In this document: positions 26,080 to 36,348 of the stretch, one piece after another
How positions within the stretch are numbered: the first letter of the stretch is position 1
Layout: each line of letters starts with the position of its first letter
Assembly (NCBI RefSeq): GCF_022870885.1
Contig: NZ_CP091509.1
Coordinates: forward strand, 1,240,001 to 1,304,000
Reading direction: 5' to 3'
DNA: 64,000 nt
Source: Neisseria dumasiana
GTDB taxonomy: Bacteria; Pseudomonadota; Gammaproteobacteria; Burkholderiales; Neisseriaceae
The notes under the pieces: model-generated
Told to the model about the DNA's origin: nothing
Seen by the model: only the letters and a program-made list of their open reading frames with translations
Databases searched by the model: none
Program-made: the position numbers and the translations under genes

Positions 26080-27214
26080 GCTTGCATTCCTCGGCAACAT
26101 TGTTCATATAAGCGCGAACGGCACGGATGTAAGGCTCGTCGGTCATTAAAAAAGCATCGTGGCCGTGGTGCGATTCGACTTCGATGTATTGGACATGCTT
26201 GCCGGCTTTTACCAAATGTTTCACCAACGCACGCGAACGTGCCGGTGCAAACCGCCAATCAGTGCTGAAACTAGCAATAAAAAATCGGGCTTGAGCGGTT
26301 TTTAAAGCGGCAACCAAATCATTGCCGAATTCGGCGGCAGGGGCAAAATAATCCAAAGCTTTGGTCATGCGCAGATAAGTGTTGGCATCAAAACGTTCGG
26401 CAAATTTGTCTCCCTGATAACGCAAATAAGATTCCACTTCAAATTCTACGTCATAGCCGTATTGGTAGCCGTTGCTGTGCATGTTGCGTCCGAACTTTTT
26501 GCCCAAACCTTGCTCGGCAAGATAGGTAATATGCCCCATCATACGGGCGATACGCAAACCGCGGCGGGGAACGGTATTGTGGCGGCGGTAATGGCCGTCA
26601 TGAAAATCCGGGTCGGTAATAATGGCCTGACGCGCCACATCGTTAAACGCAATATTTTGTGCAGACAAGCGGGTAGACGAGGCGATAACCAACGCATGCC
26701 TGACCCGCTGGGGAAAATCTATCGTCCACTGCAGAGCCTGCATGCCGCCCAAACTTCCTCCCATCACGGCCGCCCATTGCCTAATACCGAAATGGTCAGC
26801 CAGAAGGGCTTGGCTTTTTACCCAATCTTTCACCGTTACCACAGGAAAATCAGCGCCGTATTCTTCTCCGGTTTCCGGATTGATGCTTAAAGGGCCCGTG
26901 CTGCCGTGGCATCCGCCCAAATTATTCAAACCGACCACAAAAAAACGATTGGTATCAACCGGTTTGCCGGGACCGACCATGCTGTCCCACCAGCCGGAAT
27001 GTTTGTCTTCGGGAGTATGTTTTCCCGCAACATGATGATTGCCGGAAAGGGCATGGCAGATTAATACGGCATTGGATTTTTCGGCATTCAAACTGCCGTA
27101 GGTTTCCACCATCAAATCGAAACGCGGAAGGGTTTGGCCGCTTTGCAGAACAAGCGGAACTTCAAACGGTATTTTCTGGGGAAAAACAATCCACGCATCG
27201 TTATCGTGTGTCAT
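26072..27214 (-). CDS. metX: Homoserine O-acetyltransferase/O-succinyltransferase
   Basis: An alpha/beta-hydrolase acyltransferase that activates homoserine for methionine synthesis. The nucleophile elbow is [14 protein letters not shown]; the rest of the triad lies in FSTDWRFAP and the C-terminal [29 protein letters not shown] is a family hallmark. ATG 27214 is chosen over a TTG 12 bp upstream. In many Proteobacteria with metX-metW the enzyme uses succinyl-CoA; substrate cannot be decided here. Confidence 0.94.
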   Translation of the reverse strand: MTHDNDAWIVFPQKIPFEVPLVLQSGQTLPRFDLMVETYGSLNAEKSNAVLICHALSGNHHVAGKHTPEDKHSGWWDSMVGPGKPVDTNRFFVVGLNNLGGCHGSTGPLSINPETGEEYGADFPVVTVKDWVKSQALLADHFGIRQWAAVMGGSLGGMQALQWTIDFPQRVRHALVIASSTRLSAQNIAFNDVARQAIITDPDFHDGHYRRHNTVPRRGLRIARMMGHITYLAEQGLGKKFGRNMHSNGYQYGYDVEFEVESYLRYQGDKFAERFDANTYLRMTKALDYFAPAAEFGNDLVAALKTAQARFFIASFSTDWRFAPARSRALVKHLVKAGKHVQYIEVESHHGHDAFLMTDEPYIRAVRAYMNNVAEECKHD

Positions 27215-27581
27215 GGTAATAAGCAAAACTTGGTAAAGCGGTTATTATAGCCGTTTGATTGTGGTTTGTGCACAACCGCAGGCAGCGTTTATTTTTAGGG
27301 ATGCAAGGGTAGAAAAGCGCGGCTGCAATTGGTGTAAATTTCTGTAAAGCAATTCTGCTTTGCAGTAAAACCGGCTTATATCGCGGTTGTTCATGTTTTA
27401 GAATAAGCTTTCGAGACATTGCATTATCGGATAATCGAAGCAGAACACGAACGGCTTTTCGATTTTCAATGCAGCAGATGGCAGCAGATGTTTTATATCC
27501 GTTAAATGTAATATTGGTTATAATGACAAGTTCATCTCGATTTTCGTTTGATTAAACGTTTTTTAAAACAGGAGTATCAAT
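27215..27581. other. Divergent promoter region between metX and the peroxiredoxin gene
   Basis: No gene. A perfect 10-bp tandem duplication (GCAGCAGATG twice, 27471-27490) lies upstream of a -10 TATAAT at 27519-27524 that probably serves the peroxiredoxin gene. No clear -35 is present, so an activator such as OxyR may be needed; I did not find a convincing OxyR site. Confidence 0.5.
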
Positions 27582-28319
27582 ATGGCTTTAGTAGATCGTA
27601 CCGGTCAGCAAGTACCGAGCGTAGTATTCCACACCCGCGTCGGCGATTCTTGGAAAGATGTTTCTACCGACGAATTGTTCAAAGGTAAAAAAGTAGTGGT
27701 ATTTTCTCTGCCCGGCGCATTTACCCCCACTTGTTCTTCTACCCATCTGCCGCGTTACAACGAGCTGGCTAAAGCGTTTAAAGAAAACGGTGTGGACGAT
27801 ATTTTGTGCGTATCTGTAAATGATACGTTTGTTATGAATGCTTGGGCTGCTGATGAAGAGTCTGACAATATCACCATGATTCCCGACGGCAACGGTGAAT
27901 TTACCGAAGGCATGGGCATGCTGGTAGATAAAGACAACTTGGGCTTCGGCAAGCGTTCTTGGCGTTATTCTATGCTGGTGAATGACGGAAAAATCGAAAA
28001 AATGTTTATCGAGCCGGAAAAAGAAGGCGATCCCTTTGAAGTTTCCGATGCCGACACCATGCTGAAATATATCGCTCCTAACTGGAAAGCACAGGAATCG
28101 GTAGCCATCTTTACCAAGCCCGGTTGCCAATTTTGCGCCCAAGCTAAAAAAGCTCTGGAAGAAAAAGGCTTATCTTACGAAGAAATCGTATTGGGCAAAG
28201 ATGCCAGCATTGTTTCCGTGCGTGCCATTACCGGTAAGGCAACTGCTCCGCAAATCTTTATCGGCGGTAAATACATTGGCGGTAGTGAAGACTTGGAAGT
28301 TTATTTGTCTAAAAACTAA
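27582..28319 (+). CDS. Peroxiredoxin-glutaredoxin fusion protein
   Basis: A 245-residue hybrid of a Prx5-type peroxiredoxin (residues 1-165, peroxidatic Cys in [17 protein letters not shown]) and a C-terminal glutaredoxin ([14 protein letters not shown] with CxxC, then [14 protein letters not shown]). It reduces hydrogen and alkyl peroxides using glutathione in the cytoplasm. Such fusions are characteristic of Neisseria and Haemophilus. The start has AGGAG at good spacing. The dihydrolipoyl-dehydrogenase-like gene follows in the same orientation after about 270 bp, a neighbourhood I recall from Neisseria meningitidis. Confidence 0.95.
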   Translation: MALVDRTGQQVPSVVFHTRVGDSWKDVSTDELFKGKKVVVFSLPGAFTPTCSSTHLPRYNELAKAFKENGVDDILCVSVNDTFVMNAWAADEESDNITMIPDGNGEFTEGMGMLVDKDNLGFGKRSWRYSMLVNDGKIEKMFIEPEKEGDPFEVSDADTMLKYIAPNWKAQESVAIFTKPGCQFCAQAKKALEEKGLSYEEIVLGKDASIVSVRAITGKATAPQIFIGGKYIGGSEDLEVYLSKN

Positions 28320-28591
28320 CTTGACCGATAGGATGATTGAGCTGAGGGATTAAAACCATTCCCTTATGTTTGATCGGGTAAAGCGTGCCGTGATGATAAT
28401 CGATCAGAACGGCACGCTTTAGATATATTCAAAGAAATCTATTGTATCGGGCCGTCTGAAAAATCCTTTTCGGCAATTTTACACAAACAGGATAATGTGA
28501 ATATTTTGTTTTTGTAAGATTGCCTTATTCCCTTTATTTGTTTCTCTAAATTTAGAACCGTTTGCAACGGTTTTTAAAAGGAAAAATAACT

Positions 28592-30037
28592 ATGAAAAAA
28601 ATCCAAGCTGATGTGGTGGTTATCGGTGGCGGTACTGCCGGTATGGGGGCGTTTCGCAGTGCCCGGCAGCATACCGACAATGTTTATTTGGTTGAAAGCC
28701 ATGTGTTCGGCACAACGTGTGCCCGCGTAGGCTGTATGCCTTCCAAGCTGCTGATTGCGGCTGCCGAAGCGCGTCATCATGCTTTGCACACCGAACCGTT
28801 CGGCGTTCATTTGGATAAAAACAGCGTTACCGTTAACGGCGAAGAAGTGATGAATCGCGTGAAATCTGAGCGCGACCGTTTTGTCGGCTTTGTGGTAAGC
28901 GATGTGGAAGAGTGGCCGGCCGAGAAAAGGATCATGGGTGCGGCCAAATTCGTTAACGAGCATACCGTTCAAATTGACGACCACACTCAAATTGAGGCCG
29001 ATCGGATTGTGATTGCAACCGGATCGCGTCCTATTGTATTGCCGCAATGGGAAGCCTTGGGTGATCGGCTGATCATTAACGATGATGTGTTTTCTTGGGA
29101 TACGCTGCCTGAGCGGGTGGCCGTATTCGGCCCCGGTGTGATTGGTTTGGAGCTTGGGCAGGCACTTCACCGTTTGGGTGTAAAAGTAGAAATTTTCGGT
29201 GTGGGCGGCACGCTGGGCGGTATTTCCGATCCGGTTATATTGCAGGAAGCTAAATCCGTATTCGGAGAAGAACTGGTGCTGCATCTTAATGTGCGCACCG
29301 AAGCCAAACTGAATGACAAAGGCGAAGTGGAAATTCATTGGTCAGAAAACGATAAAAGCGGCGTTTTTACCGCCGACTACTTGCTGTCTGCGATAGGCCG
29401 TCGCCCGAATACCGATAATCTCGGTCTTGAAAATATAGAGATAGAATTAGACGAACGCGGTGTGCCCAAAGCCCATCCGTTAACCATGCAAACCAGCATT
29501 CCCCACATTTTTATTGCGGGCGATGCGTCCAACCAACTGCCGTTACTCCACGAAGCCAGCGACCAAGGTAAAATCGCAGGCGACAACGCCGGCAGATACC
29601 CCGATATTCACAAAGGCTTGCGCCGCAGCACCATCGGTGTGGTGTTTACCAACCCGCAAATTGCTTTTGTCGGTTTGAAATATGCACAAGTGATGGAGCG
29701 TTACAAAAATCCGGAATGCGTGGTAATCGGCGAAGTATCGTTCCGAAACCAAGGGCGCAGCCGTGTGATGTTGGTGAACAAAGGCCACATGCGCGTTTAT
29801 GCCGAACAAAGCACCGGCTTGTTTATCGGAGCGGAAATGGTGGGTCCTGCGGCCGAACACTTGGCGCATTTGCTCGCATGGGCGCACCAGCAAAAGATGA
29901 CGATTCCGCAAATGCTGGATATGCCTTTCTATCATCCTGTTATTGAAGAAGGTTTGCGTACTGCTTTACGCAGCGTGAACAGCCAGTTAAAGCTGGGAGA
30001 GTTGCATAGCGAATGTGCCGAATGCCCGGGTGAATAA
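28592..30037 (+). CDS. Dihydrolipoyl dehydrogenase-like FAD disulfide oxidoreductase
   Basis: A 481-residue class I pyridine-nucleotide disulfide oxidoreductase. It has an FAD motif near the N-terminus (VVVIGGGTAGMGAFRSA), the redox pair CARVGC in a TTCARVGCMPSKLL block, the NAD motif AVFGPGVIGLELGQAL and the C-terminal dimer domain with FYHPVIEEGL carrying His-Pro. It is not beside pyruvate or oxoglutarate dehydrogenase genes, so the electron partner is unknown; the redox enzyme encoded upstream makes an oxidative-stress role attractive. The start is ATG 28592 behind AAAAGGAAAA; an in-frame TTG 30 bp earlier is rejected. Confidence 0.9.
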   Translation: MKKIQADVVVIGGGTAGMGAFRSARQHTDNVYLVESHVFGTTCARVGCMPSKLLIAAAEARHHALHTEPFGVHLDKNSVTVNGEEVMNRVKSERDRFVGFVVSDVEEWPAEKRIMGAAKFVNEHTVQIDDHTQIEADRIVIATGSRPIVLPQWEALGDRLIINDDVFSWDTLPERVAVFGPGVIGLELGQALHRLGVKVEIFGVGGTLGGISDPVILQEAKSVFGEELVLHLNVRTEAKLNDKGEVEIHWSENDKSGVFTADYLLSAIGRRPNTDNLGLENIEIELDERGVPKAHPLTMQTSIPHIFIAGDASNQLPLLHEASDQGKIAGDNAGRYPDIHKGLRRSTIGVVFTNPQIAFVGLKYAQVMERYKNPECVVIGEVSFRNQGRSRVMLVNKGHMRVYAEQSTGLFIGAEMVGPAAEHLAHLLAWAHQQKMTIPQMLDMPFYHPVIEEGLRTALRSVNSQLKLGELHSECAECPGE

Positions 30038-30064
30038 TCGGTTCGGCTTGCTCTGCATAATACG

Positions 30065-30111
30065 AAAAATAACCATGCCGTCTGAAACATTCAGACGACA
30101 TGGTTATTTTT
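30065..30111. terminator. Long bidirectional hairpin with an AT-type DUS
   Basis: AAAAATAACCATGCCGTCTG and its near-perfect inverted copy form a stem of about 22 bp with A-run and T-run ends, suited to stopping both the rightward gene before it and the leftward lipoprotein gene after it. One arm is ATGCCGTCTGAA, the dialect of pathogenic Neisseria, whereas most copies in this window are AGGCCGTCTGAA. Confidence 0.8.
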
Positions 30112-30196
30112 AATCCGATAGAATCGGTTAACCGTTTTTTATGCTTTGCCGTACTTTAAACCGAAATACGACGCGGGTACGGCAAATGTGTTGCGG

Positions 30197-30742
30197 TTAT
30201 TTTTTCGCTTGTTTGTTCAACTTGGCGGTAGCGGCTTTATCAAGCACGCAAGAGCGTGCAACGATTTGAGATACTTGGTGCTGCTTGCCGTTTACCGTTT
30301 CGATACCTTCTTGGGTCAGCATGTTGCCGTTTACTTTATCTACATTGGCGGCATTGGCTTTTTCAGCCACCCAAGTAATGCCGTTGCCGGTAAACATGTT
30401 GGAGTCTTGATTGCCGGTTACGCGGAACAGCCCCGGAGACAATTTGTTCAGATATTTCACTTGGGCAATGACAACTTCTCCGTTTTTGAAGCCGTACATA
30501 ACATGCAGCGGATTTTTGTTGCCGCATTTGTATGCCACTTCTTTTTTGCCGTCGATAGAATCAACCTGTACGGTTTGCGGCGCTTGAACTTTGGTTTGCG
30601 GAGCCTGTTGTTGTGCTTGTTGTTGAACTGCAGGCACAGGTTGGGCGGCTTGGGCTTTAGGTTGGTCTTTGCCGAACATACCGCAAGCACTCAGCGTTGC
30701 AGTCAATGCCAATACCGGAACGATGGTTTTCAAATGTGTCAT
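30197..30742 (-). CDS. Lipoprotein resembling adhesin-complex/lysozyme-inhibitor proteins
   Basis: A 181-residue protein with a lipoprotein signal (ALTATLSAC, lipobox Cys at residue 20), a Gln/Pro/Ala-rich linker (residues 28-58) and a C-terminal globular part with two Cys (VAYKCGNKNPLHVMYGFKNG and VARSCVLD). The pattern of YxC near the start, a GITWVA-like strand and a final Cys resembles the small MliC/ACP-like proteins of Neisseria that inhibit C-type lysozyme, but the match is partial. Outer-membrane location is likely. Single gene with its own start ATG 30742. Confidence 0.7.
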   Translation of the reverse strand: MTHLKTIVPVLALTATLSACGMFGKDQPKAQAAQPVPAVQQQAQQQAPQTKVQAPQTVQVDSIDGKKEVAYKCGNKNPLHVMYGFKNGEVVIAQVKYLNKLSPGLFRVTGNQDSNMFTGNGITWVAEKANAANVDKVNGNMLTQEGIETVNGKQHQVSQIVARSCVLDKAATAKLNKQAKK

Positions 30743-31000
30743 AGATTACTCCGTTGTGAAAGTGGAAGTGTAATAAAAAAGTGATAAAAGCAGAAAGTGG
30801 CTGCTAAGTGCGCAAGGCACGGATTTCATTTGGTCAACCATAACAGATAAAAAGTTCCTTGTCTTTGTTGCAGCCGCAATAAGCCTGGCGGAGTGCTTGC
30901 GCAAAGGCATCCGAATGATGTTGTTAATTTTTATGCTTTTGATTTCATAGTTTTTTTATCTGTCATGAAAAAACAATTCAAATCAAGTAAAAATAGCATA

Positions 31001-31038
31001 AGGCCGTCTGAAAACCTGTTTGGGCTTTCAGACGGCCT
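31001..31038. terminator. Inverted DUS pair
   Basis: AGGCCGTCTGAAA and TTTCAGACGGCCT around a 12-base spacer. It lies in a gene-free stretch between two divergent or distant units, so its role as uptake site may matter more than termination. Confidence 0.65.
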
Positions 31039-31082
31039 GTGGGTTTGTTTTAAATGGCAGCTTATGTGTAGGAAATTCTAGC

Positions 31083-31254
31083 GTTGTTTACACTTTCCGT
31101 TTTTTGCATGCAGACCCATTTTGGGATTTTTGAGGGTTGTCAAGAATGCCGAAAGGCACGGCGAAGCCGCATCGTTCTTGAGAATACTCAAAAATCACGA
31201 AACCATCATTCCTGCAAAAAACAAAAGCTGTTTGGTATAAAAAGTGTAAATAAC
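31083..31254. repeat. 172-bp imperfect palindromic repeat, MITE-like
   Basis: The ends GTTGTTTACACTTT (31083-31096) and AAAGTGTAAATAAC (31241-31254) are inverted with one mismatch. Inside, GGGATTTTTGAG near 31123 pairs with CTCAAAAATCACG near 31187 and CATTCTTGAC-type sequence pairs with GTTCTTGAG, so almost the whole element can fold into one long hairpin. It is non-coding and differs from the Correia element. Confidence 0.65.
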
Positions 31255-31271
31255 CCGACCTTTTCCAACAG

Positions 31272-32072
31272 CTATGGTGCTTCATGCCGGATAACGGCAC
31301 CGATGTCTTTCAGACGGCCCAATACTTCGCTCCAAGCCTGTTCAATCTGCGAGCAGGCTTCGCCAACGGCTTTGATGCCGAATTCGATGTGCGGCGGAAC
31401 GACTTCGCCGTTCTCTTTTGTCCAACCTACGCTGGGCAGGCTGAACGAACGGATGCCTTCGTAATGTGCCTCCACATCGCGCATAATCGGGGCGACATGG
31501 GATTCGGGCATGCTGAATATCCATACGCTGCGTTGGGCGCTGTTTACGGTATTGAAACGGTCGGCATAATAGGTTTCCAATACCCATTCGGCCATCGGGT
31601 GCGCCATCACGGGAAAGCCGGGGAAGAAATAGTGCTCTTTAATCGAAAATCCGGCGATTTTGTTGTAAGGGTTGGGAACAAGTTCTGCTCCTTCGGGGAA
31701 ATCAGCCATCAGCAAACGCTGCCGGTGCGAAGGCGAGTCCAAGCCGTCGCCGCGTTTGAGGGAAGTTTCTTCGATAAACGGCACGGCTCCGGCATGTCGG
31801 ACGATAGGCAGTTCCAACGCTTCGGCAGCGGCCTGACGGGTATGGTCGTCGGGGGTGGAGCCGATGCCTCCGGTAACAAATGCAGGCAGGCCGTCTGAAA
31901 AGCTGCGGCGAAGCTGCTTAACCAAAAAGGTATAGTTGTCGGGCAGATATTGCACTTGGTTTAAACGCAATCCGCGAGATTCCAACAGATGTTTGAAAAA
32001 AGCAAAATGCTTATCTATGCGGCTGCCGTGCAGAATCTCGTCGCCGATAATGATGAGGTTGAAATCGATCAT
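31272..32072 (-). CDS. CinA/MoaB-like molybdopterin-binding domain protein
   Basis: A 266-residue protein of the competence/damage-inducible CinA N-terminal domain family, with MIDFNLIIIGDEILHGSRID at the start, AFVTGGIGSTPDDHTRQAAA and a PGFPVMAHPMAEW segment. The MoaB/MogA-like fold binds molybdopterin-type ligands; CinA relatives hydrolyse NAD-related pyrophosphates. Its role in Neisseria is not established. I use ATG 32072 because the family begins there. The frame stays open for 57 more codons to ATG 32243, and the extension starts like a signal peptide (MFLKMCSSALALGLSLQG). Confidence 0.82.
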   Translation of the reverse strand: MIDFNLIIIGDEILHGSRIDKHFAFFKHLLESRGLRLNQVQYLPDNYTFLVKQLRRSFSDGLPAFVTGGIGSTPDDHTRQAAAEALELPIVRHAGAVPFIEETSLKRGDGLDSPSHRQRLLMADFPEGAELVPNPYNKIAGFSIKEHYFFPGFPVMAHPMAEWVLETYYADRFNTVNSAQRSVWIFSMPESHVAPIMRDVEAHYEGIRSFSLPSVGWTKENGEVVPPHIEFGIKAVGEACSQIEQAWSEVLGRLKDIGAVIRHEAP

Positions 32073-32301
32073 AATGTTTACTTTGATAAGGTAATAAGGT
32101 CGGATCAAGCCCGCTTTCTGCTGCATCGTTTCTTGTTCCGGTCGGGGCATCACAGCAGGGCAAACCGCCGCAATGCCTTCTGACGGTACACCCTGAAGTG
32201 AAAGGCCCAAAGCCAAAGCACTTGAACACATCTTCAGGAACATTTCAGGCTGGACGAATCAGCCGATTCATACAATAATAACCCGTTTTCGGGCCGTCTG
32301 A

Positions 32302-33684
<1,383 letters not shown>

Positions 33685-33777
33685 AGCGGATATACGCTGA
33701 TATGTTGTTTTCTTAAGCAGAAGGCCGTCTGAAAAAGTGAACTGTCCCCCAATCCTTGGACAAGTTAAGAATGTTTC

Positions 33778-34579
33778 TCAAACATCCTCTTCAAGCTGAG
33801 TTCTGTAGGCCACAGGGCTCAGCTTTTTTAAGTTTAAACTAATACGTTCATGATTGTAGTAATGGATGTAATCATTGATCACCGTTGTCAGCTCTGCCAC
33901 CGATAACGCACCTTCTTCATAAAAGCTTTCCGTTTTCAATGTGCCGAAGAAACTCTCAATCGGCGCATTGTCCCAACAGTTGCCTTTGCGCGACATGCTT
34001 TGCACAATCCCGTTCTCCGCCGATTTCGCCCGATAAGCACCGGTTCTATACAGTACGCCTTGGTCGGAATGCAGCAGCGGCGTTGCCCCTTTCAGACGAC
34101 CGAATGCGTTATCCAACATTTGCGTTACCATTTCGCCGTTTGCTCTGCGGCTTAAAGAATAGGCCACAATCTCGCGATTGAACACATCCAAATATCGGCG
34201 ATAAGTACAGTTTGCCGTCTGTGCATTTAAACTCGGTCACATCGGTCAACCACTTATCTCGCGATTTGACGGCACTGAATTCACGATTGAGAATGTTTGC
34301 CGCAGCCTCCCCTATGGCCTGCGGGCGGCAGGTTCTTTTGCTGCGGACTTTGGCTTTCAACCCCAATAAACCCATAATGCGCCCGGCTTTCTTTTTGTTC
34401 CACGACAATACGGCGGCAATCCGCCGTTGGCCGTAGCGGCCTTTGTGTTGACGGTATACTTCGCTCACTGCGGTTTTGGCCGCAGCATCGGGGTCGGGTT
34501 TGCCGATATGGTAATGGAAACTGCTTTTGGGGATGCCGGCACTGTGCAGCAGATATTTCAGCGGGTGTTTCGCCCTCAA
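33778..34579 (-). pseudogene. IS3-family transposase OrfB, frameshifted
   Basis: The N-terminal half (HPLKYLLHSAGIPKSSFHYH, then DKWLTDVTEFKC with the first Asp) ends in a shift at 34190-34192, where one extra T changes LYLSPI-x-DVFNREIVAYSL. The second half carries HSDQG (second Asp) and WDNAPIESFFGTLKTE (Glu). It is normally made by -1 slippage from OrfA. As it stands no active transposase is made, unless the extra base is a sequencing error. Confidence 0.88.
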
Positions 34580-34929
34580 TTTTTGAATGGTTTCGCAGCT
34601 TTGGCGGCGTTCTCTTCCTTTTCGTTGAAGGCTTTCATGTGCTTTAGGTAGTCGTTCTCCGCACGCATATAGCGCAGTTCTTCAATCAGCTCTGCTTGGG
34701 TTTTTTCATGGTCGGGCTTATCGACGATAAACGGGTTTTTGCGTTTGGTTTTCATGGGGTGTGCCTGAGGGTGTTGCAGTGCGGCGATGCCGCCTTGCCG
34801 ATAGGCGCCTATCCAACGGCGCAGGTGTGTGCGCGAGACGTTGAAATGCTCTGCGGTGCGCTGTTGGCTGCGCACTTGGTGATAATGGAGTACGGCTCGG
34901 TATTTGAAGTCTAGTGTATATTTGGACAT
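34576..34929 (-). CDS. IS3-family OrfA, helix-turn-helix protein
   Basis: A 117-residue OrfA of the IS element: MSKYTLDFKYRAVLHYHQ and a helix-turn-helix (RTAEHFNVSRTHLRRWIGAY), then a coiled-coil, leucine-zipper-like C-terminus (LIEELRYMRAENDYLKHMKA). It binds the element's ends and is the front half of the fused transposase. The stop at 34576 overlaps the orfB frame. Confidence 0.88.
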   Translation of the reverse strand: MSKYTLDFKYRAVLHYHQVRSQQRTAEHFNVSRTHLRRWIGAYRQGGIAALQHPQAHPMKTKRKNPFIVDKPDHEKTQAELIEELRYMRAENDYLKHMKAFNEKEENAAKAAKPFKN

Positions 34930-34985
34930 AAGAAAACTGCACCTTTTTAAGTTGGAGGGGTGTCCAACTTTTGGGTTGCAGTTCA

Positions 34986-35089
34986 ACCGCATACTGGCCT
35001 TTTTCTGTTGTGGAAAGTTGCACTTCAAATTTGAATCCGCTGGCCTCTGTTGGTTTGATGTGCCGAAAACCGCTTTGTTCAAGCATCAT
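34986..35089 (-). pseudogene. 5' fragment of a gene truncated by the IS
   Basis: An open frame begins with ATG-ATG at 35089 (MMLEQSGFRHIKPTEASGFK) and is cut after 34 codons at the IS border, where IS sequence follows. It is oriented like the transporter pseudogene upstream of it and may have been in its operon. I do not recognise the protein. Confidence 0.4.
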
Positions 35090-35121
35090 GTCGGCATGAT
35101 TAAGTTTGTTTTATTGTTGTT

Positions 35122-35902
35122 CTAATGATTTTCTTGTAGGGCATACCGATAGGCATAAGCATACATCGATCCCACAAATACCGCTCCGCCGATGGCATTG
35201 CCTATATATACCGACAACATGTTCCAGCCGAACTGCGCCCATGAAATTTCCGCCCCGGCCCAGATGGCCGCGGGAATCACAAACATATTCGCTACAACAT
35301 GTTGAAAGCCGACCAACACGAAAATCATCACCGGAAACCAAATACCCAATACCTTGCCCGAAATACTGTGCGCTCCGTAACACAGCCATACGCCCATGCA
35401 CACCATCCAGTTACATCCTATTCCCGACACCCGCGCACGGCCGAAATCGGCATTGACTTTGCCTTCGGCCACCGCAATGGTTTTAGGCAGGATATCGCCT
35501 TCGGTCAGTCCGACATAATGCCCGAAAAACCAAGCAACAAATAAAGCCCCAAGCAAGTTGGCCAGCGTAACGATCAGCCAGTTGCGCCCCCATTGTGCCC
35601 ATGAAATTTTTTTACCAGCCAAGCCACGGGCACAACCATCATATTGCCGGTAATCAGTTCGCCGCCGCCGATAAGAATGCACACCAGTCCGATAGGGAAC
35701 ACCGAAGCTCCGATAAAAACGGCCAAGCTGCCCTATTCGTGCGGCACTCCCCCTACCACTCTCAGATAAGCAAATAGCCCAACGAGATAAACATGCCGCC
35801 TAAAAAACCGAGAATAGTCAGAAAAAGCGTGCCTGCCTGCACTTTGACCATACCTTTTTCAACCGTTACCTGCAAAATCCGGTCGGGGTAGAGATCGCTC
35901 AT
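35122..35902 (-). pseudogene. Formate/nitrite transporter (FocA/NirC family), inactivated
   Basis: A FNT-family channel in pieces. The start (ATG 35902) gives MSDLYPDRILQVTVEKGMVK and GTLFLTILGFLGGMFISLGY; a missing base near 35762 gives TGA; an in-frame TAG stands at 35733-35735; then AVFIGASVFPIGLVCILIGG and GELITGNMMVVPVAWLV follow; a second shift in the 7-base run at 35607-35613 leads into ISWAQWGRNWLIVTLANLLG to the stop at 35122. With at least three lesions it is a genuine pseudogene. It would have carried formate or nitrite. Confidence 0.9.
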
Positions 35903-36348
35903 GATGTTTACCTAATGCGTATTGTGGGATAAGCCAATTATAGTAATTGATGAAACGGTTGCTTTGATTTAACTCATTTTTGTGTAGGATAGTTACAGAA
36001 TATTGAAGATATCAGGGCGTTTTTATATCGGATTTATGTTGTGCAGATCAAGCGGTTTGAACGTATAGATAAAATTTAGGTTATTGTTTCTAAAAATATT
36101 AATTTATTGTTGAATGCCAAACTTGTTTTTGTGTTTTGCCACATATTGTTTGGAATAAAACAACAATATTACAGACTGATTTTGTGAAGCATAACTTGTT
36201 TTTAAGTTGATTGATTACACTTGTACTGTCTGCGGTTTGCTGCCTTGTATTAAAAATCAAGTTAACTGACTATATATTATTTTCATATCATTTTCGGCCA
36301 AAGGCGGGTTTAAATGTTTCAGACGGCTTCAGATGCGAGCATGATAAA
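35903..36348. other. Intergenic, 446 bp
   Basis: AT-rich, no gene seen. It contains the old transporter promoter side and a DUS core (TTCAGACGGC, near 36320) just downstream of the response-regulator gene. Confidence 0.5.

Larger units (their letters stand above)
30743..31271. other. Intergenic, 529 bp, two repeats and no gene
   Basis: Holds the lipoprotein promoter side, an inverted DUS pair at 31001-31038 and the 172-bp palindromic element at 31083-31254. No supported coding frame. Confidence 0.6.
33738..34985 (-). mobile_element. IS3-family (IS150-like) insertion sequence, 1,248 bp
   Basis: The inverted ends start TGAACTG at 33738 and, on the other strand, at 34985; both continue with CCCAA and end TTGGACA (25-bp repeats, about 19 matches). 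It carries orfA and orfB with a DDE core. The three flanking bases differ (AAG left, ACC right), so there is no target duplication and DNA next to the element was probably lost after insertion. Confidence 0.9.

Noticed and set aside
30146..30784. 212-codon plus-strand frame opposite the lipoprotein
   Set aside because: A shadow of the lipoprotein gene, which has a signal peptide, lipobox and ribosome site.
31083..31254. Correia repeat (CREE)
   Set aside because: The ends do not match the TATAGTGGATTAA-type termini of Correia elements.
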